This document shows positions 1-8,570 of a stretch of DNA of 34,047 bases, in pieces. Position 1 is the stretch's first letter; each line of letters begins with the position of its first letter. Below the pieces are notes generated by a model. It saw only the letters and a program-made list of their open reading frames with translations, did not search any database and was not told the DNA's origin. The translations under genes were made by a program, and so were the position numbers. The stretch is from Crocosphaera watsonii WH 8501 (GTDB taxonomy: Bacteria; Cyanobacteriota; Cyanobacteriia; Cyanobacteriales; Microcystaceae). The stretch spans positions 1 to 34,047 of the forward strand of contig NZ_AADV02000022.1 of NCBI RefSeq assembly GCF_000167195.1, in the 5' to 3' direction.

Positions 1-499
1 GGGGGGTGTAGTAAGAAGAATATTTGTGCCGCTGAGTTTGCAATAGATTTTGTGGCCGCTAAAACAGTTCATTTAGTAGAAGGAGTCCTTATAAGGATAA
101 TAATCCAGCGGAGGTTTTAGTGAGGTGTGTTAAGGGGGGTCTTTGGAAAGAGGGGTTTATTATAAGGTTTTAGTGGATATGATATTCGGAGGTAAAAACC
201 AGTTTGAGGGAAAAAGATGTTAATAGCATTTTTGTTACACTCCCCGGAAAGAAAAAGTGTAATCAAGAAACCTTTCTGGAAGGAAGGCAGGAAAAAAGCT
301 TTTTTAGTTGAAATTAGAAAAAGGGCATATCCTTGACTCGCCCTGAAGGGTTCATGGGGTGGGGAGAGGTGTCACCTTAAACCGTTCCAGAAAGTCTTTA
401 GCTGAAGGTTGGAGGTTTCTAACCAGAAATTCACTTCCCATTCATCCACCCAAACAAACTTCACTTCAGGAATCACCGCCCTTTCAGCGCGTGAAGATA
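1..499. other. Gene-poor left edge of the window
   Basis: No convincing gene is visible except a possible 34-codon reading frame on the minus strand at 372-476. The stretch is purine-rich on the plus strand with several G runs. It contains one small hairpin, TTACACT at 235-241 pairing with AGTGTAA at 256-262, but there is no clear T tract to call a terminator. It lies downstream of the primase-helicase relic and is probably further decayed mobile-element DNA. Confidence 0.4.
372..476 (-). CDS. Possible small ORF after the primase-helicase
   Basis: A 34-residue reading frame opens with GTG just downstream of an AAAGGG purine run that could act as a ribosome binding site. It starts about 24 bases after the primase-helicase stop. 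The peptide has four tryptophans (for example FVWVDEW), an unusual composition for random sequence, which suggests real or formerly real coding. I do not recognise it. It may be the stump of a longer phage or plasmid gene or a chance frame. Confidence 0.2.
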   Translation of the reverse strand: MIPEVKFVWVDEWEVNFWLETSNLQLKTFWNGLR

Positions 500-3377
500 T
501 CAGATTTGCTGTGGATTCACTTGATAACCTTTTAGATAGTTAAAAAGTTCAAGTAGTTGGGCATCACTCATAAGCTCCCTAGAATGCTTCTGATATTTCG
601 CGAGAATATATTCTTGAGCGTCTTTAATTGTCCACCCTATTCGCTTAATCTCCCTTTCTATACCTGCCATCAAATCATCCCAGTGAATAACTACTTTCTT
701 TTTCTCAGAGGTCTTAGTCTCAGGCTGAATACTTGTCTTGGCATTAGTGACCTCTACAACCTTTGTGGGAGAAGGCGTGGATGGAGTTGGAGACTCTTTC
801 GTAATTTTTTCGTCTTCATTACCCACAACTTGAAAAACCAAACCTTCCATAACAGGAATGGGAATAGAAGTATAATTTTTACTTTGATTATTACAATAAT
901 AGTCTCCATAGACTCCGAAACCTTCTCCCATAAAGATCGTAGAAAAGACTAAGTCTCCACTTGTGGAGGACGAAGCAACTTGATGATCGCTGTCCTTAGT
1001 TCTTTGGAGAGCGACAAACTCGATAAACCGAGGGTCTAAATCATTGACTTCACGAATCCGTAACCCCTGGATATATCGACCATTGCGATTTTCATCCTTA
1101 AATACATCAGAAAGATTCAACTGGTTTTGACAAAAATCAAGCAGTAAAGCTGAGAATCGCTGCATATTGACTGGTTTAAGATTAGAAGCGTCGCAATACG
1201 CACAATAGTTCGTGTAAAGCAATTCATTTGCCCTCAAGTATCCTTCCTCAATATCAGCAGATTTAACGGCTAATCCAACGTGGGTTTGAGCAGACGGATC
1301 GTAAACAATATTCGCATTGAGCCATGCTGCTATGGGATTGTTTTCGATCAAAGTCTCAACACGCTCTAAGGTCATTTTGATGGAACGATTATTAACATTA
1401 TTAATTAAGTGTCTTGCTTTATCTCCATCTAAACCAAGAACCCAATTAAGCAGCCCAGGAAGATACGAGGCAAACTCCCCAGTAATAAGACCCTCATCGC
1501 TAATATTGATTAAGTCCTTTTGCTTAATGCCTGAAATCTTGTTCTTCATTTTGACCGTCACCCTTCTTCGCTCAAGTCCAGAAGTGTAATCGCTAGTCTT
1601 TATATTTTCATTGGCAGCCAGGATAACCATACAGGTTGGCTTAAATCCTCCAGTTGCTTGCTGGCGTTTTTTCTCATAGGGAAGGGTATCTTGTCCGGTC
1701 AAGGCTTTCAATGTGCTGACATCCCCCGTGTATCTTTCTGCGTCTGTGATCACTACTAATCGCTTATCCTTGATAGAAGCGGTCTCAAAATTGGATTTCT
1801 CCAATTTTTTAAATGTAGTGTTGTGGACGTTCTCAAACCCTACCAGTGCGATCGCCAATCGGATTAAGGTAGATTTTCCGGTTCCCCCAGGTCCGATTAA
1901 CTCCAAATACTTCTGCCAATCGCAACGACCGGTCACGACCCCGTGCAGATACGCTCGGACAACCTTCTACTAAAGATAAATCCCCTTCTAGCATTTCTAT
2001 CAACCATTCCTTGATAGGTTGATAGGGGGTATTGGGGGCATACTCATAAGGCAAAGCCGAAGTGTAATGATTTTTTGGAGAGTGGGGGTGCAGAATCCTA
2101 TCTTGTAGATCAAGAACTCCGTTGGCCATCGGAATTAAATTCGGATCAGATTTTGATACAAATTTATCAATCAAAACAACTCTAGATAGTCTTTCACGAC
2201 AGTCCTTAACAAAACGTAACTTATAGGATCTATAATCAATTAACTGTTCTTTCAGTTGAGAGAGTAGTTCTTTTTTTTCAAATTTATCTCTGTTGCTTTC
2301 TTTAACAGATTTCATGGCCGTATAAATTTGCTTATTGAATTTTTTAGACTCATCAAGCAAGTTATCCATCTGCGTCATAAGCATTCGTTCAATACTCTCA
2401 TTGCTGGTAATGCTCCAAACCCCCTCTTTTTGCCCACCATATAAATACCACTCTTTAGTTCTGTCTTCATAGATCAACTTTTTTTCGTATAAAGTAGCTA
2501 ACCAGTCTGTAATCGATTTTTCATTCCAGGCCGGAAGATCATGCTCTATCCTAGAAAGCTTAACGGTTTTCGGCTTACTCCCCCTTTTCTTCCACATTTC
2601 ATCAAACCATTGCGACCCATTGGCAGCGATCGCATCGTCAATTCCTTTTTCCTCTGTTTCCCAGGCAAGACAAGTGACTTTACAACAAGCTTGGCGGAAA
2701 CAGTCGCTTAACCTTTCTCTGGCTGCCGTAACACTAGCCTGAGTCTTGATTTTTCCATCTTGATCAAAAACGATTACGGCTTCCCTTCCTGGTTGGGCAA
2801 AATATTTTAACTGAGGATGTAATTCAGGAATTCCTTCTTCATTCTTAGGAGATCCATTCCATATCCCCACCACAGACAAGGCCGCTACTCCTTTAGAGAG
2901 TAAAGCCCCTGCCTTCTTAACCCCTTCCACAGGGGCGATCGCTACATCAACATTATCTTTAACCCATTTCCAAAAACCCTGATCATGGTGAGACAAGAAT
3001 TTTCTGTAAGATATGTTTTCTGTGGCGACCCAGCTATCTCGAACTCTCTCTCTGTATTCCTTAAGCAATCCAGCGCGACTCGCTACCTTAAGTCCAATCC
3101 AATGAGAAACTTTCAAACAAATTATTTCTGTGGGTTCCTTTGGAGGTGACTCATATTTTCTGATTTTGCCCTGCTTATCTGTTTTAGGGTAATTCGGCTT
3201 AAATTGCCCCCAAAGTCTTTCTTCTCCTGTTTCTGGGTCGGTTGCGCTGAAATACCATCCTCCATTCTCTACAAATCTGTAAGATTCTAAAGTTTTCCCG
3301 TTAAGCCTCCCGTCGTTTCTCCGAGGTAATTTGTCGCTGTAGAGTAAAAGATCGTAAGCTTCATCGTAACTGCTCAC
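500..3377 (-). pseudogene. DUF3854/D5-like primase-helicase, frameshifted
   Basis: This is a plasmid- or phage-type replication protein in two reading frames. The first (GTG at 3377, preceded by an in-frame TAA) carries a Toprim-like DUF3854 region (VIVFDQDGK near residue 210) and a D5-type N-terminal region (MANGVLDL near 440). The second (to 500) carries a superfamily-3 helicase core with Walker A GPGGTGKST, a Walker B-like VVITDAE and sensor/arginine region ILAANEN and ERRR. Removing one C from the CC at 1963-1964 (plus strand) joins them in one frame reading EVVRAYLHGVVTGRCDW, giving a protein of about 958 residues. The family primes and unwinds DNA at plasmid or prophage origins. No other phage or plasmid genes survive next to it. 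The slip may be a real mutation or a base-calling error. Confidence 0.75.
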
Positions 3378-3604
3378 CGCAACAAAAAAGTCTTATTGAA
3401 AAGCACTACAAACAACATCAGTTGAGTCAACAAAAATATAAGCCCTGTGATTTAGCGTAAAATTTAAGCTAATTTATTACGGCTATTTTAATGACTAACA
3501 TTCCCAGAATCAAGTCTTTTAAAAACCTCAAATAAAAACAACAATATGAAAAAAAAAGAATAGTAAGATAGTTTTTTGTTAGCGGAGATTATCCGCTAAC
3601 CCTG
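3378..3604. repeat. Inverted repeats upstream of the primase-helicase
   Basis: Two palindromes sit in the AT-rich 5' region of the replication gene. One spans 3452-3472 (TTAGC ... GCTAA, one mismatched pair). The other is a perfect 9-bp stem, GTTAGCGGA at 3578-3586 with TCCGCTAAC at 3592-3600 and a 5-base loop. Both share a TTAGCG core. They could be an operator or a relic of a replication origin for the adjacent gene; this is inferred from position only. No coding region is visible here. Confidence 0.35.
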
Positions 3605-3669
3605 TGTATTTTTGTGCGGAGAGATAGGGGGATCAAGAAAAATCTATCCCCCATCGGCTCCGGAGCCTT

Positions 3670-5346
3670 TTACATCTCTAATCCTGGGGGACTCCGACCA
3701 GCTAATGAAAATAATTCGCATAATTGGACAATGGCATTTTGCCCCTGTAATCTCATGGTCTCTAAAAAACTGAACATTTGGGTGACTAACTCTGCACCCC
3801 AGTCGCTTCTTGCACCCCCACTTACTTTGCGGTGAATGACAATGGGACGTAAAGCTCTCTCAGCATCATTATTATCTGGTTTGACTTCAGGATAAGTTAG
3901 AAAGGTGAACCACTCTTCCCAATGACGTTTGAGACGGTTAATCAATCTTTGTGCATCATAAGGCCATCCTTTTTTGGGAGTTGCTTTAAAAATCTTTTGC
4001 AGTGAGTTCTCGACTTCTGTTCTTTTGGAGCCTAAGTCTTCAAGGGTTAAATTTCGAGCATGATAATGACGATAATGGATACGGGCGGTTGCTAAAACTT
4101 GCTGTACATCGGCAGCAAATTCTCGATTCGCTTGAAAACGACTGGTTTTAAGGGACTCTAACTCTCGTTCTAAATGTGCCAGACATTTCTGTTTGGCCAT
4201 CGCACTTTGTCTAAAGTAGGCACTATACCCGCATTTCTCACAAACTGATCAGTAATCAGCTAGAGGTTAGATGTGGCTTATTTTTCAAGCGATCGCTTAA
4301 AATGGCACACTGTTATTTTTTACTCGCCCCTCAAATCAAGGTTAAACTCAGACTACATAATGGTTTGAAGTTTAGCGATCGCAGAATTTGTGAGAAATGC
4401 GGGTATAGCAGTCACTGGTGAGGATGCCCTTAAAATCTGCTCCTAACAATTTCTCGACTTCTGCGGAGCTTCTAGTGGGAGCCAACATCAACACACAGAC
4501 CTCATTTGATGTGGCTACCCAAACCCAATACTTGATGCCATCGATGCAATAACTGGTTTCGTCAACACATCGGATTCCTGGCTGCTGGATGTACTTTAAC
4601 CACTGTTGGGTCAAGGGTTCTAAACTTTCTTGAAACCATTTGTGCATTTTGGCAAGGCTCCCTTGAGAAATGGGAATGCCAAAGACATACTCTATAAAAT
4701 GTTCCTGTTTACGCCATGTAAGATTACCCCCATAGCCAAGCCAGCCCACGATGCTACTTAATCGCGCCCCATAACTGAATCCTTCTTTAACTCCCAATGG
4801 AACAGGACTGTAATCTGACCATCCACAACTAGGACATTTATAGAATCCGCGACGATATTCCCTGATTTCTATGGGTTGGTCTACTACTTCAGCCACTTGC
4901 TGGACTTTTTCGGGAACTACTTCATCTCGTTCCACTGAACCCCCACAAACAGGACAGTTTTCTAGTTCTAAAGGGACTATCTTATCGGGCTGACCAAAAC
5001 CATTACGGGTCTTCCCTGGGTGGTCATATTTTGGTCCGCGTTTAAATCCTTTTTTGCGTTTCTTTTTGTCAGAAGGCTTTTTTAGTGGGTCTGATGATGG
5101 GGGGACTGAACTGTTTTTTGAGTTACGGTTTTTTAGCTTATCTCTCTCTTCTTTCAATTTTTCAATTTCTTGCTGTTGTGTAGAGATTTGTTGTTGTTGC
5201 TGGTCAATCAGTCTTTGTTGAAGAGATAACTGTTGTTGTGCCTTGACTAGCCACTCAATCATGAAGACATTGTTCGCCAACTGTTCATCGGCGATAGCTC
5301 TAACTAGCTTTGAATCAATGGTAGCATTTGTGGTCATAACCCCCAC
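3670..5346 (-). pseudogene. IS66-family transposase, split by a MITE
   Basis: The N-terminal piece (5346 down to about 4409) has a Gln-rich coiled coil (residues 35-75), the NSSVPPSSDP motif, a basic stretch, a zinc-finger region with CPVCGG and CPSCGW, and the start of the IS66 DDE domain with the first catalytic Asp in RCVDETSYC. The C-terminal piece (about 4222 down to 3670) contains AKQKCLAHLERE and NNDAERALRP, which holds the catalytic Glu. Between them is a 180-bp MITE; removing it joins SDC to YSAYFRQS in frame and restores a full-length protein of about 500 residues. The last residues of the N-terminal frame (YTRISHKFCDR) are read from the MITE. The protein would have catalysed transposition of its host element and is non-functional as it stands. 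Confidence 0.85.
4223..4408. mobile_element. MITE with 22-bp perfect terminal inverted repeats
   Basis: Perfect 22-bp inverted repeats occupy 4223-4244 and 4387-4408, with TATACCCGCATTTCTCACAA in the left arm. The flanking transposase reading frame shows that TATA (or TA) is duplicated at the insertion, so the element proper is about 4226-4405, 180 bp. It encodes nothing and contains two GCGATCGC octamers. TA duplication and these ends fit a non-autonomous derivative of an IS630/Tc1-type transposon, such as the Nezha-like MITEs of cyanobacteria. The assignment to a named MITE family is inferred. Confidence 0.85.
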
Positions 5347-5395
5347 TATACATAAAAATCCCCGATTTTACCTTTATGTTGTCAAGACAGATTCT

Positions 5396-6469
5396 TTATT
5401 GCCGTGAGCAATTACATTTTAGCTTCATTCCAAAGATAAATTCTTGCTTATCTTTATCTCTATCATTCATTTCTCCTAAATATCCCTCAATTTGTGGAAT
5501 AATAGGTAAAGAATTAAAAGCATAGGAGTTATTAAAAAACTGTCGAAAATTAAACTTAACACCTTGATAATAGACCTCGTAATACTCATCAGATTTAGTT
5601 TCGTCATTTATATAAGGTTCTATTAATTTTAGTCGTCTAATTAAATCTTTTAAATAAACCGCATCTTGATCATTTTTAACTTGTTCATATAAAAATTCTA
5701 AATATTTAATACTTGCTGCTTTTTTAATCTTTCCTAATGCTTCTTCTCTCATTAATTTTTTAAGTCTATAAATATCATTATCTTCTTTTTCTTGATTTTC
5801 AAATAAAGGTTTGAGAATATCATCAATTAAATCATCTTTCTCATCCTCAAATTTCATCTCAATATAATTTTCTAAACTATTTCTTAATTCACTTAAAAAG
5901 CTAGTGGGTTGTTTAACAGTTATACTAAGTTTATGTAATCTGAGTAATGGATTAGTATCTTGTGGATCTTTAGGTAAAGTTAACCGTTGTTTTTGTAAAT
6001 CAGTATATTGTTGATCAAAAGGATAATTAAAACTGATACCATTATTAGTAACGTTTCCTTTTAATTCGTCTAAAGGGGTTGCTATTGTTTCTATATATTC
6101 TTGAATAGATATAGATTGACCATTATTTCTAGTTAACGAATTTTCTAGTAATTCTTTAATCTTTGCTTGAATTAAATGTAATTGTTCACTAAATGTTTTT
6201 TCTGTTCCTTCAATAAAATTAATTGATGCACATTTTGTTCCGTAACTCTTCCTAATATCTAACAAAGGATAATTAATAGACAACTGAGAAACTTGATAAG
6301 CAAGTTCATCAACATTCATTAATAAACGTTTACGATCTCCAGATACCTTAAATAGTTGTTGAGATGTATCACTATTTAAAACTTCAAGAACTTTCCCCAG
6401 AAAATCACTATAATTTAGTTTAACTAAGTCGTTACCATCTTATCGTAAATTAGATCCAGAATTTGTCAT
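5396..6469 (-). pseudogene. Unidentified gene with an early in-frame stop
   Basis: The reading frame runs from ATG at 6469 to TAA at 5396 but is interrupted by TAA at 6440-6442 (codon 10), so a protein could only start internally at 6319 (307 residues). The sequence between the stop and 6319 still reads like coding (YSDFLGKVLEVLN), so the original start was probably 6469. The product is acidic, Glu/Lys-rich, likely helical, without membrane segments or motifs I recognise. Its 3' end lies only about 20 bases from the IS66 element, so the C-terminus may also be altered. I do not assign a function. Confidence 0.55.
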
Positions 6470-6772
6470 TTTAGTTTACACTTTGACCCTAAATAATGAT
6501 TAAGCGTTTCCCAGACTATGACTATCTTCTATCAGTAGGTAATCTATTACTGTACTAAATTATAGTTCAAAGATAACTCATCTAGGTAATGCTAATATTA
6601 GGGTTCCCTAACTTGTGCCTAAAGTTAACATCAATAGCAAAAAATGCTCCAAGTCTGAGCAAGGTTAACGTTTTCCTGCACAACTTAACTATAGGTATGA
6701 TAAGATAGACTAAGGGTTTAAAAGTATAATTAAAGGAAGATTAATAAAAATCAAAAATTAGGTATTTTTATC
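6470..6772. other. Divergent intergenic region upstream of yefM/yoeB
   Basis: No gene is visible. AT-rich sequence with TATGATAAG-type -10-like motifs near 6697 probably holds the toxin-antitoxin promoter and the promoter of the divergent broken gene. An AAAGGAAG purine run near 6733 is too far upstream of the 6773 ATG to be its ribosome binding site. Confidence 0.3.
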
Positions 6773-6979
6773 ATGAAATCAACGGATATTCAGTATGTTT
6801 CAAATGAAAAAGGACAAACCGTTGCCGTTATTGTTCCCATTGAAGTATGGCGAGAAATGGAGTCAGAAAAAGAAACCGCTTACTTATTAAAAAGTCCTAA
6901 AAATGCTGAAAGATTAAACACAGCAATAGAAGAATTAAGGAATGGAAAAGGAATAGAAAGAGACTTAATTGAAGAATGA
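6773..6979 (+). CDS. yefM: YefM/Phd-family antitoxin
   Basis: This 68-residue protein has the Phd/YefM antitoxin layout: an N-terminal DNA-binding/dimerisation half (YVSNEKGQTVAVIVPIEVW) and a C-terminal toxin-wrapping half with the characteristic YLLKSPKNAERL motif. It neutralises the YoeB toxin encoded immediately downstream. The stop codon overlaps the toxin start (ATGA, 6976-6979), giving translational coupling, as usual for these operons. By analogy with E. coli yefM-yoeB, the antitoxin, alone and with toxin, should repress its own promoter in the upstream intergenic region. The family call is firm; specificity for the adjacent toxin follows from linkage. Confidence 0.9.
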   Translation: MKSTDIQYVSNEKGQTVAVIVPIEVWREMESEKETAYLLKSPKNAERLNTAIEELRNGKGIERDLIEE

Positions 6980-7230
6980 TTTTAAAATGGTCGGAACAAG
7001 GTTGGGAAGATTATGTATATTGGAAACAAACCGATAAAAAAATAATCAAACGTATCAACAAATTAATTGAAGACATTAAACGTCATCCCTTTGATGGACT
7101 GGGAAACCCTGAACCCTTAAAATATAATTGGTCTGGGTTTTGGTCACGTCGTATTGATCAAGAACATCGTTTAGTTTATGCTGTAGAAAATAATGAAATC
7201 TTGATCGCTCAATATCGATATCATTATTAA
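6976..7230 (+). CDS. yoeB: YoeB-family toxin, ribosome-dependent mRNA endonuclease
   Basis: The product is 84 residues, exactly the length of E. coli YoeB, and very similar throughout (GFWSRRI, EHRLVYAV, terminal RYHY). The residues used for ribosome-dependent mRNA cleavage in YoeB are present at the same numbering: Glu46, Arg65, His83 and Tyr84. The toxin therefore looks active; it would cut mRNA in the ribosomal A site when the labile antitoxin is depleted. The gene overlaps its antitoxin by 4 bases and its last 4 bases overlap the 3' end of the convergent DUF29 gene, leaving no room for a terminator between them. Confidence 0.95.
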   Translation: MILKWSEQGWEDYVYWKQTDKKIIKRINKLIEDIKRHPFDGLGNPEPLKYNWSGFWSRRIDQEHRLVYAVENNEILIAQYRYHY

Positions 7231-7688
7231 TCATCCTGGGGTAAAAAATCAAAATCTAGAGTTTCTTCTGTAGTAAAAGGACTTGTATTAGGAAAAATAT
7301 TAAGCGGTAAACCTGTCTCAATACTTGCTTGTTTCACTGCATATTTATAACATTCATCAAAAACCTCTTGATAATAACGTTTCAAACTAGGACTTGTTTT
7401 AAATGCTTTTATTAAACGACGACGATGTTCAAAAATGGAAGACAACCAACTCCTTGAACGTTTTTGTGGTTGATATTTATACTTCAATAAGTGCATTAAG
7501 ACCACAATAAGATTACTTTCCAGACTATGTTTCTCACTTCTTCCCATTGCTTCTATTTCTTCAATTAAATTATCATAATCTAAATTTTCAAGTTGACGAT
7601 TTTTTAACAGTTCTGCGGTTCTTTCTAACCACAAATAAAAATCTTCTTCATAAAGAGTTGCCGTATCTACATTAATATTAGTCGTCAT
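7227..7688 (-). CDS. DUF29 family protein
   Basis: This 153-residue protein has the DUF29 pattern: an N-terminal YEEDFYLWLERTAELL segment, a central NLIEEIEAMGRSEKH helix, then LMHLLKYKYQP and WLSSIFEHRRRL with a conserved His/Arg cluster. DUF29 is an all-helical family abundant in cyanobacteria, with no established biochemical role, and often found near toxin-antitoxin and mobile genes. Here it converges on yoeB, overlapping its 3' end by 4 bases. A clear paralogue lies at 32748-33206 beside the caspase-like gene. The start is ATG at 7688. Cytoplasmic location is inferred from the absence of signal or membrane segments. Confidence 0.85.
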   Translation of the reverse strand: MTTNINVDTATLYEEDFYLWLERTAELLKNRQLENLDYDNLIEEIEAMGRSEKHSLESNLIVVLMHLLKYKYQPQKRSRSWLSSIFEHRRRLIKAFKTSPSLKRYYQEVFDECYKYAVKQASIETGLPLNIFPNTSPFTTEETLDFDFLPQDD

Positions 7689-7769
7689 GGTTGTTAGAAT
7701 CTATATTTTTGAGATTAACTATATTCATCAATTATGGCATAATCTAAGAAGCAGGAATATCACGAATTT

Positions 7770-8018
7770 TTAAGGCATAAGAGCAAAGCAATATAACCAG
7801 AATGAAGGAATAACCCAACCAAGAACGATTATCTTCATCAACCTTTCCCTATATTTTTCTTGACCTCCTGATGCAGAATAAACATGAATAACTGCACCTA
7901 CAGATATTAAGAACATTAGGAGAGAATTTCCAAAAATTACAATACCTTGTGCGATTATATTAAACCACCGTTTTTGAGATGTCAATAAAAAAAATAACTC
8001 TGTAAACAATAATTTCAT
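7770..8018 (-). CDS. Small membrane protein of unknown function
   Basis: From ATG at 8018 this encodes 82 residues with two likely membrane helices (around IIAQGIVIFGNSLLMFLISV and IIVLGWVIPSFWLYCF) joined by a short charged loop (GGQEKYRERLMK). I prefer 8018 over the upstream ATG at 8039 because a CGGGGGT purine run sits five bases before it. I do not recognise the family. It lies between a DUF29 gene and the IS200/605-like remnant, with no obvious operon partner. Confidence 0.5.
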   Translation of the reverse strand: MKLLFTELFFLLTSQKRWFNIIAQGIVIFGNSLLMFLISVGAVIHVYSASGGQEKYRERLMKIIVLGWVIPSFWLYCFALMP

Positions 8019-8055
8019 ATACCCCCGATGATATGGCACAATTTAACAAATTCTT

Positions 8056-8120
8056 GGCGAGAAATCCCCGATCTCGCCGAGGAAGCTGGCGGAGGTTTCC
8101 TCCGCAAGAGCAGGTCTTGC
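8056..8120. repeat. Three consecutive perfect hairpins
   Basis: Three stem-loops follow one another: GGCGAGA 8056-8062 with TCTCGCC 8072-8078; GCGGAGG 8089-8095 with CCTCCGC 8099-8105; GCAAGA 8104-8109 with TCTTGC 8115-8120. The last two share two bases and could be alternative structures. They look like a structured RNA or the subterminal hairpins of an IS200/IS605-type end; they adjoin the tnpB-like remnant. Confidence 0.45.
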
Positions 8121-8194
8121 TTGAGGAACGAAAATCGAGGGATGATAGCCAAGCCAGCACTTTTGTGATATAGTACCCATCGGTTGCGACACAC

Positions 8195-8534
8195 CCGAAC
8201 TTTGGATTGACAGACAGCCTAACATCAAAGCAAAGTAGCAATACTTTCGGCGCAGAAACATTGTCAGATCGGGAAAAGAAATTACTGAAGAATCAAAAAG
8301 TCGGCAGCAATAGCGTAAGTCCAAACAGTGATTTGTCGAAGAACAATTTATACTCCTTGGGACACAGGGCAGTCTGCCTCGGTACAGTGAAAACTGTACG
8401 ACAGTTAGTACCACTTTTGTGAGTAAAACCTGCGGAGGGAACGTAAGACCAAAACAAAACTTGTTTTGTGGAGGCTGATCCCGTTGAAAGAGGAAGCCCC
8501 GTATGAAGCGTAGCGAAATACGTGGGTATGTCAC
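8195..8534 (+). pseudogene. Decayed IS200/IS605 (tnpB) 3' end with omega-RNA-like hairpin
   Basis: No intact gene spans this stretch. One plus-strand frame, interrupted by several stops, ends in KTCGGNVRPKQ and a TGA at 8476-8478. It is followed by GAGGAAGCCCC, a bulged 8-bp hairpin (CCCCGTAT 8497-8504 with ATACGTGGG 8518-8526) and TATGTCAC (8527-8534). That arrangement matches my recollection of the right ends of cyanobacterial IS200/IS605 elements, where the same segment forms the 3' scaffold of the TnpB guide (omega/re) RNA. The zinc-finger and RuvC motifs of TnpB are not recognisable, so the protein is dead. The element ends 36 bases before the valS ATG and may supply its 5' untranslated sequence. 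Identification is from pattern memory. Confidence 0.4.
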
Positions 8535-8570
8535 CAAGGTAACTATTAACACAGCCACTTTGTATTGTCC

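Larger units (their letters stand above)
3605..5375 (-). mobile_element. IS66-family insertion sequence (approximate ends)
   Basis: The element carries a single IS66-type transposase gene on the minus strand and none of the tnpA/tnpB accessory genes, so it resembles the simpler transposase-only members of the family. I could not fix exact ends: the two flanks share only a weak pattern of T runs followed by a G5 run. A hairpin, GGGGGAT at 3627-3633 with ATCCCCC at 3646-3652, lies just past the transposase stop and may be a terminator or part of the end. The copy is inactive because a MITE interrupts the transposase. It lies between a broken replication gene and a broken unknown gene. Confidence 0.55.
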
